Positions 51,513 through 60,143 of a DNA stretch of 64,000 bases are shown in pieces. The position numbers and the translations under genes were made by a program. Location of the stretch: contig CALUFM010000002.1 in NCBI GenBank assembly GCA_944319935.1, positions 124,001 through 188,000 of the forward strand. Direction: 5' to 3'. Every line of letters starts with the position of its first letter. Within the stretch, counting starts at the first letter, position 1. A model generated the notes under the pieces. It was not told the DNA's origin. It saw only the letters and a program-made list of their open reading frames with translations, and made no database searches. This stretch comes from an uncultured Prevotella sp. Lineage in GTDB: Bacteria; Bacteroidota; Bacteroidia; Bacteroidales; Bacteroidaceae.

Positions 51513-52280
51513 TTATTCTGGTTCATTTAGTTTTATAGTGTCCCTGTCTTTGAGGACTGGGAACTTTGTTCTGAACTTTTGCAGTTCTTCGATGTCGATG
51601 TCGGCTGTGACGCATTGAGCTTCGCGGCCTTTGGCTTGCGCCAGTGTTTTGCCGTCGGCGGCAATGATGGCACTGTTGCCGGCGTATGAACACAACGGGT
51701 CGCATCCTATCCGGTTGGCCCCGATGACATAGCACTGGTTTTCGATGGCACGCGCCCTTAGCAAAATTTGCCATGCGCGGTTTCTGCTTTCAGGCCAGTT
51801 GGCCGTAAATATGATGGCGTCGTAGTCTTCGTTGTTTCTCGTCCATGCGGGAAATCGCAGGTCGTAACATGTCTGCAATAGGAACCTTACACCTTTATAT
51901 TGCGCGATTACACGTTTGTTGCCCGCCTTGTAGAAACGGTTTTCACCTCCGTATGTGAACAGATGGTGTTTGTCGTAATAAAAATAAGTCTCGTCTGGAA
52001 GTACAAAATAATGTCTGTTATAACACGCCTCGTTTCCTGTTTTTACCGCTGCGCTTCCGCATATCGCGCATTTATGTTGGTCGGCCATGCGTTTCATCCA
52101 TTCCAAAGGTGTGTCAGAACACGCTTCATGTGGTGATGTTGGCGCAAACCCAGTCGCCCACATCTCAGGAAGAACGTATAATTCGGATTGTGGGGCATTT
52201 TCAATCATGGCCTTTGCCGCATCCATGTTATCATACGGACAAGCCCATTTGATGTCTGTCTGAAGGATAGTTATTTTCAT
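51513..52280 (-). CDS. Omega-amidase / nitrilase-family hydrolase
   Basis: A 255-residue carbon-nitrogen hydrolase of the YafV/Nit2 omega-amidase type. It splits keto-acid omega-amides (alpha-ketoglutaramate, alpha-ketosuccinamate) to the keto acid and ammonia. The catalytic triad is seen as Glu39 (LPEMWATGF), Lys104 (YDKHHLF) and Cys138 (LLQTCYDLRFP). The final stretch SYAGNSAIIAADGKTLAQAK is typical of the family. The start at 52280 fits the usual MKITILQTDIKW opening. The unknown acidic-protein gene follows by 25 bases, so they share a transcript. Confidence 0.92.
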   Translation of the reverse strand: MKITILQTDIKWACPYDNMDAAKAMIENAPQSELYVLPEMWATGFAPTSPHEACSDTPLEWMKRMADQHKCAICGSAAVKTGNEACYNRHYFVLPDETYFYYDKHHLFTYGGENRFYKAGNKRVIAQYKGVRFLLQTCYDLRFPAWTRNNEDYDAIIFTANWPESRNRAWQILLRARAIENQCYVIGANRIGCDPLCSYAGNSAIIAADGKTLAQAKGREAQCVTADIDIEELQKFRTKFPVLKDRDTIKLNEPE

Positions 52281-52314
52281 GTATTGCGGTATGCGTGTTA
52301 ATAGTTGGGTGTTG

Positions 52315-52322
52315 CAAAAGTA
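52315..52322 (-). promoter_or_regulatory. Promoter -7 element for the omega-amidase gene
   Basis: TACTTTTG on the minus strand, 34 bases before the start codon. A one-mismatch -33 box (CTTG) is 19 bases further upstream. Confidence 0.55.
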
Positions 52323-52361
52323 ATACATTATCTTTTAACCGCAAGTTTTTGAATAATAATT

Positions 52362-52392
52362 TTTGCTTAATGCGATATATTTCTTACTTTTG
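52362..52392 (+). promoter_or_regulatory. Promoter of rarA
   Basis: TTTG (52362-52365), 19 bases, TACTTTTG (52385-52392), an exact consensus match. Only 10 bases separate it from the ATG at 52403, so the leader would be very short. Confidence 0.75.
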
Positions 52393-52402
52393 CAATATTA
52401 TT

Positions 52403-53680
52403 ATGGTTAAACCTTTGGCTGAAAGACTGAGACCGAAGACGCTAGACGAATATATAGGTCAGAAGCATCTTGTTGGTGAAAACGCCGTCCTCCGCAACAT
52501 GATTGAAGCGGGCAGGGTGGTGTCTTTTATACTATGGGGACCGCCAGGTGTCGGCAAGACCACTTTGGCTCTCATAGTCGCCAACCAATTGAAAGTCCCT
52601 TTTTACACGCTTAGCGCAGTGTCAAGCGGAGTCAAGGAGGTGAGGGATGTCATCGACAAGGCGAAACATTCTGGCTTTTTCAACAGCAATGCGCCCGTTT
52701 TGTTCATTGACGAGATACATCGTTTTAGCAAAAGCCAGCAAGACTCGTTGTTGGCGGCCGTGGAGCAGGGGGTCGTGACGCTTATAGGCGCGACCACTGA
52801 AAATCCCTCGTTTGAAGTTATAAGGCCGTTGCTATCGCGATGCCAGCTTTATGTGCTGAAGTCTTTGGAGAAAGAAGACTTGCTTGAATTGTTGCACCGT
52901 GCGGTGACAGAAGATGCAGAGCTGAAGAAGCTTGACATCCGTTTGAAGGAGACAGGCGCATTATTGAGGTATAGTGGCGGTGACGCACGCAAGTTGCTTA
53001 ACATTCTTGAACTTGTTGTCGGAGCGGCCAAGAAAACCCCGATAGAGATTACTGATGAGGACGTGGAAAGATGCTTGCAGCGTAATCCGCTCGCATATGA
53101 CAAGGATGGTGAAATGCATTATGACATCATTTCAGCTTTCATCAAGAGCATAAGGGGGGCTGACCCTGATGCGGCATTGTACTGGTTGGCACGTATGATA
53201 GAAGGAGGGGAAGACCCTAAATTCATCGCACGCAGGTTGCTGATAAGCGCAGCCGAGGATGTTGGCCTGGCTAATCCTAACGCATTGCTGTTGGCTAATG
53301 CGGCGTTTGACGCAGTAAGCAAGATAGGATGGCCTGAGGGGCGTATCCCGTTGGCGGAAGTAACCGTATATCTTGCAACGAGCGCGAAGAGCAATTCTGC
53401 TTATTGCGGTATTGCGGATGCTTTGAGCTTGGTAAAAAAGACTGGCAATCAGCCAGTTCCGCTACACCTGCGCAATGCTCCAACGAAGCTGATGGCTGAC
53501 CTTGGTTACCATGACGGCTATAAATATGTGCATGATTATCCGGGCAACTTCGCCGTCCAACAGTATCTTCCTGACGCATTGAGCGATGAGCGGATATGGC
53601 ATGCCGGTCATTCACCGTCAGAAGAGAAGATGTATCAACGTATGTTGCAATGTTGGGGAGACAGGTATAAGGATGAATGA
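52403..53680 (+). CDS. rarA: Replication-associated recombination protein A (AAA+ ATPase)
   Basis: A 425-residue clamp-loader-like AAA+ ATPase of the RarA/MgsA/WRNIP1 family, which acts at stalled replication forks. Walker A is GPPGVGKT (46-53) and Walker B is LFIDEIHRFSKSQQDSLLAA. Sensor 1 is GATTENPSFEV, and the arginine-finger and sensor 2 regions are in LLSRCQLYVLK and YSGGDARKLLNILE. The C-terminal tetramerisation part (DPDAALYWLARMIEGGEDPK, then HDYPGNFAVQQYLPD) is complete. The start at 52403 (MVKPLAERLRP) follows family convention; 36 further upstream residues are excluded. It has a consensus promoter with a very short leader. Confidence 0.95.
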   Translation: MVKPLAERLRPKTLDEYIGQKHLVGENAVLRNMIEAGRVVSFILWGPPGVGKTTLALIVANQLKVPFYTLSAVSSGVKEVRDVIDKAKHSGFFNSNAPVLFIDEIHRFSKSQQDSLLAAVEQGVVTLIGATTENPSFEVIRPLLSRCQLYVLKSLEKEDLLELLHRAVTEDAELKKLDIRLKETGALLRYSGGDARKLLNILELVVGAAKKTPIEITDEDVERCLQRNPLAYDKDGEMHYDIISAFIKSIRGADPDAALYWLARMIEGGEDPKFIARRLLISAAEDVGLANPNALLLANAAFDAVSKIGWPEGRIPLAEVTVYLATSAKSNSAYCGIADALSLVKKTGNQPVPLHLRNAPTKLMADLGYHDGYKYVHDYPGNFAVQQYLPDALSDERIWHAGHSPSEEKMYQRMLQCWGDRYKDE

Positions 53681-53714
53681 TGATTGTTAAATAATTTCTT
53701 ATTTTATTGATAAA

Positions 53715-54668
53715 ATGAAGATTGTTGTTTTAGATGGATATAGCGTAAATCCTGGAGATTTGTCTTGGAGTGCGCTTGAGGAATGTGGCGAAGTGACAGT
53801 CTACGACCGCACAAGTCCTTGTGACGTTGTTGAGAGGGCTGGAACTGCGGACGCCGTATTGACAAATAAGGTTGTCATTTCAGAAGAAGTGATGTCGAAA
53901 CTTCCGAACTTGAAATATATCGGCGTCTTGGCCACAGGCTACAATGTCGTTGATGCTGACGCTGCGGCGCGTCGCGGAGTTGTTGTTACGAATGTTCCTG
54001 CTTATAGTACGAACAGCGTGGTGCAGATGACTTTTGCCCATATATTGAACATGACAAACCGTGTCGCGCATTATGCACGTGAAAACCGTGAGGGCAAATG
54101 GAGCGCGTCACCTGACTTTTGCTATTGGGACACTTGCCTTGACGAGCTTGCGGGGCGGACTTTGGGCGTTGTCGGATTGGGTAATATAGGATACAAAGTT
54201 GCTTGCTTGGCGCGTGATTTCGGTATGGACGTGTTTGCGTGTACGAGTAAGAATTCGGCAAGCCTGCCCACAGGGATACAGAAAACGACATTTGAAGGTC
54301 TGCTTGGAATAAGTGACATATTGACGCTTCACTGCCCTTTGACGAAGGAAACTAAAGAGATGATAAACAAGGCGACGCTTGACCGCATGAAGCATGGCGC
54401 GTTGTTGATAAATACCGGGCGTGGCGCATTGGTGAATGAGGCGGATGTGGCAGACGCCCTTGTTTCCGGACAGCTTGGAGGATACGGTGCGGATGTTATG
54501 CAGGAAGAGCCTCCCCGTGCGGACAATCCGCTTTTGAATGCCCCGAATTCATACATAACTCCACATATTGCATGGGCTACCACTGCAGCGCGTAAACGTT
54601 TGATGGCTGTGGCTTCGGCCAACGTCAAGGCGTTTGTCGGAGGCAAACCTGTCAATGTGGTTGGCTGA
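53715..54668 (+). CDS. D-2-hydroxyacid dehydrogenase (glycerate dehydrogenase-like)
   Basis: A 317-residue NAD-dependent oxidoreductase. The NAD motif GLGNIG is at residues 154-159. The catalytic set is Arg236 (INTGRGALV), Glu265 (MQEEPPRADNPLL) and His284 (ITPHIAWAT), all present. The substrate-recognition region YIGVLATGYNVVDADAAARR is typical of hydroxypyruvate/glycerate enzymes, but related members reduce other 2-keto acids. It is cytosolic. The stop codon overlaps the next start by one base (TGATG), so the two are translated together. Confidence 0.9.
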   Translation: MKIVVLDGYSVNPGDLSWSALEECGEVTVYDRTSPCDVVERAGTADAVLTNKVVISEEVMSKLPNLKYIGVLATGYNVVDADAAARRGVVVTNVPAYSTNSVVQMTFAHILNMTNRVAHYARENREGKWSASPDFCYWDTCLDELAGRTLGVVGLGNIGYKVACLARDFGMDVFACTSKNSASLPTGIQKTTFEGLLGISDILTLHCPLTKETKEMINKATLDRMKHGALLINTGRGALVNEADVADALVSGQLGGYGADVMQEEPPRADNPLLNAPNSYITPHIAWATTAARKRLMAVASANVKAFVGGKPVNVVG

Positions 54669-55279
54669 TGAATACAATACAGATTGTCATAGAGTTTCTT
54701 GGTACGTTCGCTTTTGCCATATCAGGCATTCGTTGGGCGGCAAACAAGGACTTTGACTGGTTTGGGGGATACGTTGTAGGTCTGGCTACCGCCATAGGCG
54801 GAGGTACGATCAGGGATGTTATGCTTGGCGTGACACCGTTTTGGATGACCAATGCTCTTTATTTAATATGTACTGCGGCGGCGTTGCTTACGGTGATAGC
54901 TTTCAAGAAAGCCATTGTCAGGTTTACAAATACATGGTTCCTGTTTGATACGCTTGGCTTGGGATTATTCACTGTGGCCGGGATGCAAAAGACATTGTAT
55001 GAGGGTTTCCCTTTTTGGGTTGCCATAATAATGGGATGCATAACCGGGGCTGCTGGTGGTGTGATACGTGATGTCTTGATAAACGAAGTCCCGTTGATTT
55101 TCCGTAAGGAGATATATGCAATGGCTTGCATTGCTGGTGGCGTGGCGTATTATTTGGGTTTATGGTCAGGACTTAGTGTTGAGATTACGGCGATAATTAG
55201 TTTTGCCGTGGTGGTGATAGTGAGGCTTATGGCTGTTAAATTCCATATTTCTTTGCCGCACCTCCATGATGAGGGATGA
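54668..55279 (+). CDS. Trimeric intracellular cation (TRIC) channel family protein
   Basis: A 203-residue membrane protein with about seven helices. It has the family's two inverted halves: the first contains GGGTIRDVMLG (residues 44-54), the second AAGGVIRDVLINEVPLIF. These GGxxRD motifs form the kinked pore helices. Bacterial TRIC proteins conduct K+ and other monovalent cations; substrates in this group are often unproven. The ATG overlaps the dehydrogenase stop codon. Confidence 0.9.
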   Translation: MNTIQIVIEFLGTFAFAISGIRWAANKDFDWFGGYVVGLATAIGGGTIRDVMLGVTPFWMTNALYLICTAAALLTVIAFKKAIVRFTNTWFLFDTLGLGLFTVAGMQKTLYEGFPFWVAIIMGCITGAAGGVIRDVLINEVPLIFRKEIYAMACIAGGVAYYLGLWSGLSVEITAIISFAVVVIVRLMAVKFHISLPHLHDEG

Positions 55280-55281
55280 AG

Positions 55282-55327
55282 AAAAACGGCACTACTGTTA
55301 TTTAAAGCAGTAGTGCCGTTTTTTTGT
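55282..55327. terminator. Bidirectional terminator after the TRIC gene
   Basis: Perfect 16-base stem AAAAACGGCACTACTG (55282-55297) with 55308-55323, with A/T tracts on both sides. It also serves the convergent TPR-protein gene. Confidence 0.92.
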
Positions 55328-55348
55328 TATCCCCTTGTTGAGGAACTT

Positions 55349-57019
55349 TTATTTTGAATATTTGTCAATAAACTGTTGCGCCTGCGGGTTGCCGAGCTGC
55401 TTGGCTTTTTCGAGATTGGCCAGCCCCGGGCTTTTGTCTCCTTTCTGTATTTGCGCCAATCCGAGCAAAAGATACCCGTCAGAGTAGTCAGGTGCCAGTT
55501 TGATACATCTGTTAGCGGTGCCTATGGCGTCGTCAAAAAGGTTTACCCTTAGTTGCAATGAGGCCATTTCGGCGTAGTAAGTAGGCTCTTGCGGGGCGCG
55601 CATGATGGCTGCTGCCATGTCAGCCAAGGCCTGTTGGTATAGTTTCGCTTTTACTTCCACTTGACTTCGGATGTAATAGAAGTTTGCGCCAAGCCTTTGG
55701 CCTGCCAGAATTTCATAGCGTGTATAGTCGAACACGGCAAGACGGAAGCTGTCAGCCGCGTTGTAAGCTTCGGCGCGTGCCAGGAAGTATGGGGCTGCGT
55801 CGCGTATGTGAAGGCTGTCGGTGTTGTTTATCGCACTGTCGAGCAATGCGATGATTTCTTTTTGCGGAGCTTTCATCATCATCTTGCATTGAGCCGCTTC
55901 GTAAAATAGTTCGGGTGCGCGCATCGGTGTTTCCATTAGTTGGATGAATGTGTCGTAAGCCTGTTGGTAATTGCCTTGGGCGAATGTTATTTGTGCCTGT
56001 TGATGCCTGTAAGTTGGCAATGGGTTCAGTGAAAGTGCCTTGTTGGTTTCTTCGGCAGCTTTGTCGAGCGTCCAGGCCTCGTAGGGCATGTTGGCTTTGT
56101 ATGTCAGTTTGTCGTATATTATTTTCCCGTAGCTTGCGTGTGCCTCGTCTTTCTTGTCCACCTGCTTTATTGCCGAGGTCATGGTTTCGGCCGCTCCGTC
56201 AAAATTGTTGTTGTTGACTTGGAAGCGGGCCAATGATGAATACCCGTCTATCAATGTCGGGTATTTTGCAATGAAGTCATGCGCTATGGCCGGGTGTTTT
56301 ATCGAGTCGCCGTTTTGTTCGGCCATTATCAGCATTAGTTGGGCGTCACTTTGTTTCTGTGGAAGTGCCGGCGGTATGCCTATTTGGCGCAATGTAGGGT
56401 CGCTCAGCGCGAAACCTGTGGTGGTAAGCCCCATGATGTAGTTGGCATCTATGGCGTGGATGTCTGTTGACGTGGCTGACAACTTCATCAAGCCTATTAT
56501 CTGCCCGTTTTCGTTTACGAACGGACATGAGGCTGATTGGCTTGGTGCTTGGAATTTGAAAATGTAATAGGCGTATTTGTCCATGAACGTCTCGACATTC
56601 TTGACAGTCGCTTTTACAGGCTGTTTGCCGTCACCATTGTATGTTATGAGCCATGTCGTGTCTCCTGCTTTTGCAGGTGTGGCGGCTATGGCGAGAGGTT
56701 CGGCCTTGATGCCGTCAATCTTGAATTTGGCCATGTCGTACAGTTCGTCAGTTCCAAGCATGCGTGAAACATCGGCGTTGTGCCCCTTGTGGTCTGTCAC
56801 TGTTGCCTTTGCCGCTCCTATGAAAGGCTCTAAAGAACTTATGGCCGTGCCGTTATTGTCGGTCAATACGCAGTTGCTTTCAGCCAATACGCTTCCGTCC
56901 GCTTTGTATGTCGTAAGCTTCAATACGGATTTGTGGGCATTTTTTATGTCTGCTGTTTGTGCCATGCATTGCATGCAGCCGATAATGATTGTTGCGATGA
57001 GTACGCTTATGTGTTTCAT
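55349..57019 (-). CDS. TPR protein with a degenerate trypsin-like N-terminal domain
   Basis: A 556-residue secreted protein (signal peptide ending CMAQ). Residues 25-200 resemble an S1C/DegP-like protease (NCVLTDNNGTAISSLEPF, LYDMAKFKIDGI, DTTWLITYNGDGKQ, CPFVNENGQIIGLMKLS) but the catalytic residues are missing. The usual GNSGSP serine segment reads QSASCP, putting Ala at the serine position. The histidine position (normally NYHV) reads SLEPF. Residues 220-556 are tetratricopeptide repeats (for example ALSLNPLPTYRHQQAQITFA, EPTYYAEMASLQLRVNLFDD). It is therefore a scaffold or binding protein, probably periplasmic. It is transcribed alone with a consensus promoter. Confidence 0.82.
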   Translation of the reverse strand: MKHISVLIATIIIGCMQCMAQTADIKNAHKSVLKLTTYKADGSVLAESNCVLTDNNGTAISSLEPFIGAAKATVTDHKGHNADVSRMLGTDELYDMAKFKIDGIKAEPLAIAATPAKAGDTTWLITYNGDGKQPVKATVKNVETFMDKYAYYIFKFQAPSQSASCPFVNENGQIIGLMKLSATSTDIHAIDANYIMGLTTTGFALSDPTLRQIGIPPALPQKQSDAQLMLIMAEQNGDSIKHPAIAHDFIAKYPTLIDGYSSLARFQVNNNNFDGAAETMTSAIKQVDKKDEAHASYGKIIYDKLTYKANMPYEAWTLDKAAEETNKALSLNPLPTYRHQQAQITFAQGNYQQAYDTFIQLMETPMRAPELFYEAAQCKMMMKAPQKEIIALLDSAINNTDSLHIRDAAPYFLARAEAYNAADSFRLAVFDYTRYEILAGQRLGANFYYIRSQVEVKAKLYQQALADMAAAIMRAPQEPTYYAEMASLQLRVNLFDDAIGTANRCIKLAPDYSDGYLLLGLAQIQKGDKSPGLANLEKAKQLGNPQAQQFIDKYSK

Positions 57020-57162
57020 CTTCTTATATTTATATTTTAGGTTTTATGCTTTGCGGTAACAAACTGACAGCCAAGTGATTGACGGAATGCTTGAAAGCTG
57101 GAGCCAGTTTCTTCTTGACTGTTGTAAGTGTCGTGTTGCCGACAATATTTGTTTTTTGTCTG

Positions 57163-57193
57163 CAAAGGTAGAATAAATCTTCGGATATGCAAA
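57163..57193 (-). promoter_or_regulatory. Promoter of the TPR-protein gene
   Basis: On the minus strand: TTTG (57190-57193), 19 bases, TACCTTTG (57163-57170), an exact consensus match. The start codon is 143 bases downstream. Confidence 0.75.
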
Positions 57194-57260
57194 TTGATGT
57201 GTTGTCTTTTTGCGTGTAATGCCATTTCTCTGTTTTTCAGCCATATTTGCTTGTAATGTG

Positions 57261-57295
57261 ATTCGTGGCATTTCGCAACGCGAAATGCCACGAAT
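57261..57295. repeat. 15-base perfect inverted repeat
   Basis: ATTCGTGGCATTTCG (57261-57275) with its exact complement at 57281-57295 and a 5-base loop. It is 91 bases upstream of the TPR gene promoter and 79 bases from the next palindrome. Confidence 0.8.
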
Positions 57296-57373
57296 GGCGA
57301 GGCAAAAGGTTGCATATCGCATCGTGAAACGCTACCTTTTATTTTTACGGATTTTGATTGATTTGTGCAGTTG

Positions 57374-57432
57374 ATATTTGTGTCCGCTAAAACTTTTTAT
57401 TCCAGATAAGAAGTTTTAGCGGACACAAATAT
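57374..57432 (-). terminator. 22-base perfect hairpin after recN
   Basis: A perfect 22-base stem (57374-57395 with 57411-57432) around a 15-base loop, 71 bases after the recN stop codon. No T-run follows on the minus strand, so it is a poor classical terminator but a very stable structure. Confidence 0.7.
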
Positions 57433-57503
57433 TGAAAGTTGGAATTTATATTTGTATGGCTTATCTCAATGGAAAACCATTTGCAAAACTTCAAAGGTTG
57501 TGG

Positions 57504-59192
57504 CTATGTGTTTTGCTTTGATTTTAACAACTCTTTCGCGTTGTTTACCGCGGCTTCCGTTATTTCAGAGCCGCTTAACATCTGGGCGATTTCTTTCACC
57601 CGCTCGTCGGCGGTGAGCATGTTCATGCGGCTGGTCGTACCGCTTTCGCCCTCTTCTTTGTACACTTTATAGTGCGTAGTGCCTTTGGCGGCGATTTGGG
57701 GAAGGTGGGTTATGCTGATGACTTGCCGTTCGGCCAAGGCCATTTCCTGCATTATGTCGGCCATCTTTTCAGCAATCTTGCCGCTTACGCCAGTGTCGAT
57801 TTCATCGAATATTATGGTTGGCAGTTTCACCGCTCCGCTTATCATTGCTTTAAGCGACAGCATGACTCGTGCGATTTCGCCGCCTGAAGCCACTTGGGCT
57901 ACCGGCTGCATGGGAGTGCTTGTGTTCGCGCTGAACAAGAATGCTACACGATCGTGTCCGTCTGCGCCAAGCTCCTTGTTTTCAATTGATATGGTAAAAC
58001 GCACCTTGGGTATGCCTAATGCCATCAGCCTTTCTGGCATTTCTTTTTCTATGGCTTTTGCTGCTTTGGCGCGTGTAGATGTCAGTTGGTCGGCAAGAAG
58101 TCCGCATTCGTTGGACAACTTCTGTTCTTTTTCAAGCAGTTCTGCCATCTCCTCATCGCTGTTGTCAATGCGGTTGAGTTTCGCTTCCATGTCGGTTTGC
58201 AATGAAAGCAATTCGTCTATTGTGGTGACGTTGTGTTTTTGCTCAAGGGAATATATCTTGTCGAGCGTAGAGTTGACCTGCTCCAGGCGTTGCGGGTCAA
58301 ATTCAATGTTGGCGGCATTAGTGCTGACCTCTTGCAAAATGTCTTTCAATTCTATGTAGCAGCTTTCCATACGTTCGGCAAGAGCCTTTGTTTCGGGATA
58401 AATGTCGGTTACGTTTTCAAGTGAGCGCACGGCATCTTTCAGTTTGTCTGTAATTCCGCTGTGTTCTTCGTTGCCATTGTTGTTTGCGGCAAGGATGTTT
58501 TCCACGCAATAAAGGGCTGTCTTGATTTCTTCCACATGGTTGAGCATGTCGCCTTCATGTTCAAGCTCTTCTTGCATTCCTGGTTTCAGTCCAGCATCTA
58601 CAAGTTCTTTGAGTTGGAAACGTATAAAGTCTTCGTTCTTTTTGTTTTCTTCCGTTTCCTCGCGCATTCGCATGACTTCTTTCCTTACAGATTTCAGTTT
58701 TGCGAAACACTCTTTGTATTTTTCCAATAATGGCTTGTTTTCGGCAATGATGTCAATAACGTTAAGCTGGAAATTCTCTTCATTCAAAAGAAGGTTCTGA
58801 TGCTGGCTGTGTATGTCGATAAGCTGGCTGCCGAGCATGCGCATGGTTGACAATGGCACGGGCGTGTCGTTGATGAAAGCCCTGCTTTTTCCTGTCGGGC
58901 TAATCTCGCGTCGGAGTATGCAGTCGTCAGCGTCATAATCTATGCCGCAGTCGTTGAAGAAGTTTTCCATGCCATATCGGCTGATGTCAAAATGCGCTTC
59001 TATCACGCATTTATGTGTATTTAGCTTGATGCATTTCGTGTCAGCCCGTTGCCCTAAAAGCAGGTTGATAGCTCCGAGGATGATACTTTTGCCGGCTCCC
59101 GTTTCACCTGTTATGACAGAGAAGCCCGGATTGAACGGAATGTCGAGAGTGTCGATAAGTGTGAAGTTGTTGATGTATAATTGCTTGAGCAT
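57504..59192 (-). CDS. recN: DNA repair protein RecN
   Basis: A 562-residue SMC-like ATPase that acts early in double-strand-break repair. Walker A is GETGAGKS (29-36). The long coiled-coil arm spans about residues 150-370. The ABC signature is QVASGGEIARVMLSLKAM and Walker B is IFDEIDTGVSGKIAEKMAD. The D- and H-loop region VISITHLPQIAAKGTTHYKV follows. Length is normal. It is the last gene of a run of minus-strand genes with coaBC and DUF4835 upstream, a common Bacteroidetes order. Confidence 0.96.
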   Translation of the reverse strand: MLKQLYINNFTLIDTLDIPFNPGFSVITGETGAGKSIILGAINLLLGQRADTKCIKLNTHKCVIEAHFDISRYGMENFFNDCGIDYDADDCILRREISPTGKSRAFINDTPVPLSTMRMLGSQLIDIHSQHQNLLLNEENFQLNVIDIIAENKPLLEKYKECFAKLKSVRKEVMRMREETEENKKNEDFIRFQLKELVDAGLKPGMQEELEHEGDMLNHVEEIKTALYCVENILAANNNGNEEHSGITDKLKDAVRSLENVTDIYPETKALAERMESCYIELKDILQEVSTNAANIEFDPQRLEQVNSTLDKIYSLEQKHNVTTIDELLSLQTDMEAKLNRIDNSDEEMAELLEKEQKLSNECGLLADQLTSTRAKAAKAIEKEMPERLMALGIPKVRFTISIENKELGADGHDRVAFLFSANTSTPMQPVAQVASGGEIARVMLSLKAMISGAVKLPTIIFDEIDTGVSGKIAEKMADIMQEMALAERQVISITHLPQIAAKGTTHYKVYKEEGESGTTSRMNMLTADERVKEIAQMLSGSEITEAAVNNAKELLKSKQNT

Positions 59193-59213
59193 GGTTTGTC
59201 GTGAATGAAGGGA

Positions 59214-60116
59214 TTATTTCTTTATGTTTTCCCAATAGTTGCTTTGTGAAGGATTGATGGAAAACAGCACTTCATAAATTGCTTCTTTTTCTTTTGGAGT
59301 CCCTTTGCCTTTGTATATGTTGCAAAGCTCGTCTTTTTTGTAGTCTGTCCATATCTGGGGCAACATGCTGAGCGGCTTGTCCTCGTGCGCCTTTTTGAGC
59401 AATGTTTGTATGGCAGTGGATATGTTTGTGCGTCCACGGTCGGCGTTATTGGCCATTTCGTCAAGCCCGGTGCGGTAATAGTCATATTGCAGTTGGCGGA
59501 ATGGTTGCATCGCTCCGTCAAGGTAATCGTTGATTATGGCAAACCTGTTGCGGTCGTTGTCGAAGGCTTTCCACCCCGTGAAGTTCAGGTTTTGGGCGTT
59601 GTTTGTCAGGTTGAGGCATCTTTGCAGGACGTCTTCTCCTCCCATAGGGGAGAAGCTGTCAAGGTTGAGCCCGATGATGAGATACGCATAATATGCAATC
59701 AATGCGGTCAACTGGTTGTCAACCATCTCTTCATTGAAGTTGAGTTGGTCGAATTGGGCGAACTCGAAGTTGAATTCTCCGTCTTGGTTGTTATATAATG
59801 TTGATGTGTATGCGGAGTTGTAAACAGGCCTGTTGGCTTGTATTAGAGCCGTGCATGTGAACAAGTTGGATGATTGGTCGTATTGGGTTACGGTAATATT
59901 GAAGTTGCAGGCAATCCTTTCGTTTTTCTGGAATTGCAGCGATGTCCATTGTCGGTCATTGATGAATTGTTCAAGTGTTTCTTGCAAGTTGTCGAAGACA
60001 CTTGCGTCAGTGCCTTGTATCTGGTTGTGGTTTATTGTCACTTTTGCCAAAAGCTCTTGTGCGTTGGCATGCGTAAACAAGGCGAATAGGCCTGCAACCA
60101 ATAGTATAAATTTCAT
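59214..60116 (-). CDS. DUF4835 family secreted protein
   Basis: A 300-residue secreted protein of the DUF4835 type. A signal peptide (MKFILLVAGLFALFTHANAQ) is followed by ELLAKVTINHNQIQGTDAS, DRQWTSLQFQKNERIACNFN and, near the end, NIYKGKGTPKEKEAIYEVLF. No catalytic residues are seen. It lies between coaBC and recN, the conserved Bacteroidetes order, and probably shares their transcript. The start at 60116 puts the signal peptide at the N-terminus; five further residues are dropped. Function is unknown. Confidence 0.85.
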   Translation of the reverse strand: MKFILLVAGLFALFTHANAQELLAKVTINHNQIQGTDASVFDNLQETLEQFINDRQWTSLQFQKNERIACNFNITVTQYDQSSNLFTCTALIQANRPVYNSAYTSTLYNNQDGEFNFEFAQFDQLNFNEEMVDNQLTALIAYYAYLIIGLNLDSFSPMGGEDVLQRCLNLTNNAQNLNFTGWKAFDNDRNRFAIINDYLDGAMQPFRQLQYDYYRTGLDEMANNADRGRTNISTAIQTLLKKAHEDKPLSMLPQIWTDYKKDELCNIYKGKGTPKEKEAIYEVLFSINPSQSNYWENIKK

Positions 60117-60143
60117 TTTTCTTACTTGCATGGCGTGTCCCGT

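Larger units (their letters stand above)
57194..57503. other. Intergenic region of about 0.3 kb with two perfect palindromes
   Basis: Between the TPR-protein promoter and the recN 3' end. It holds palindromes at 57261-57295 and 57374-57432 and no gene-like frame. No tRNA or riboswitch fold was recognised. Confidence 0.6.
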
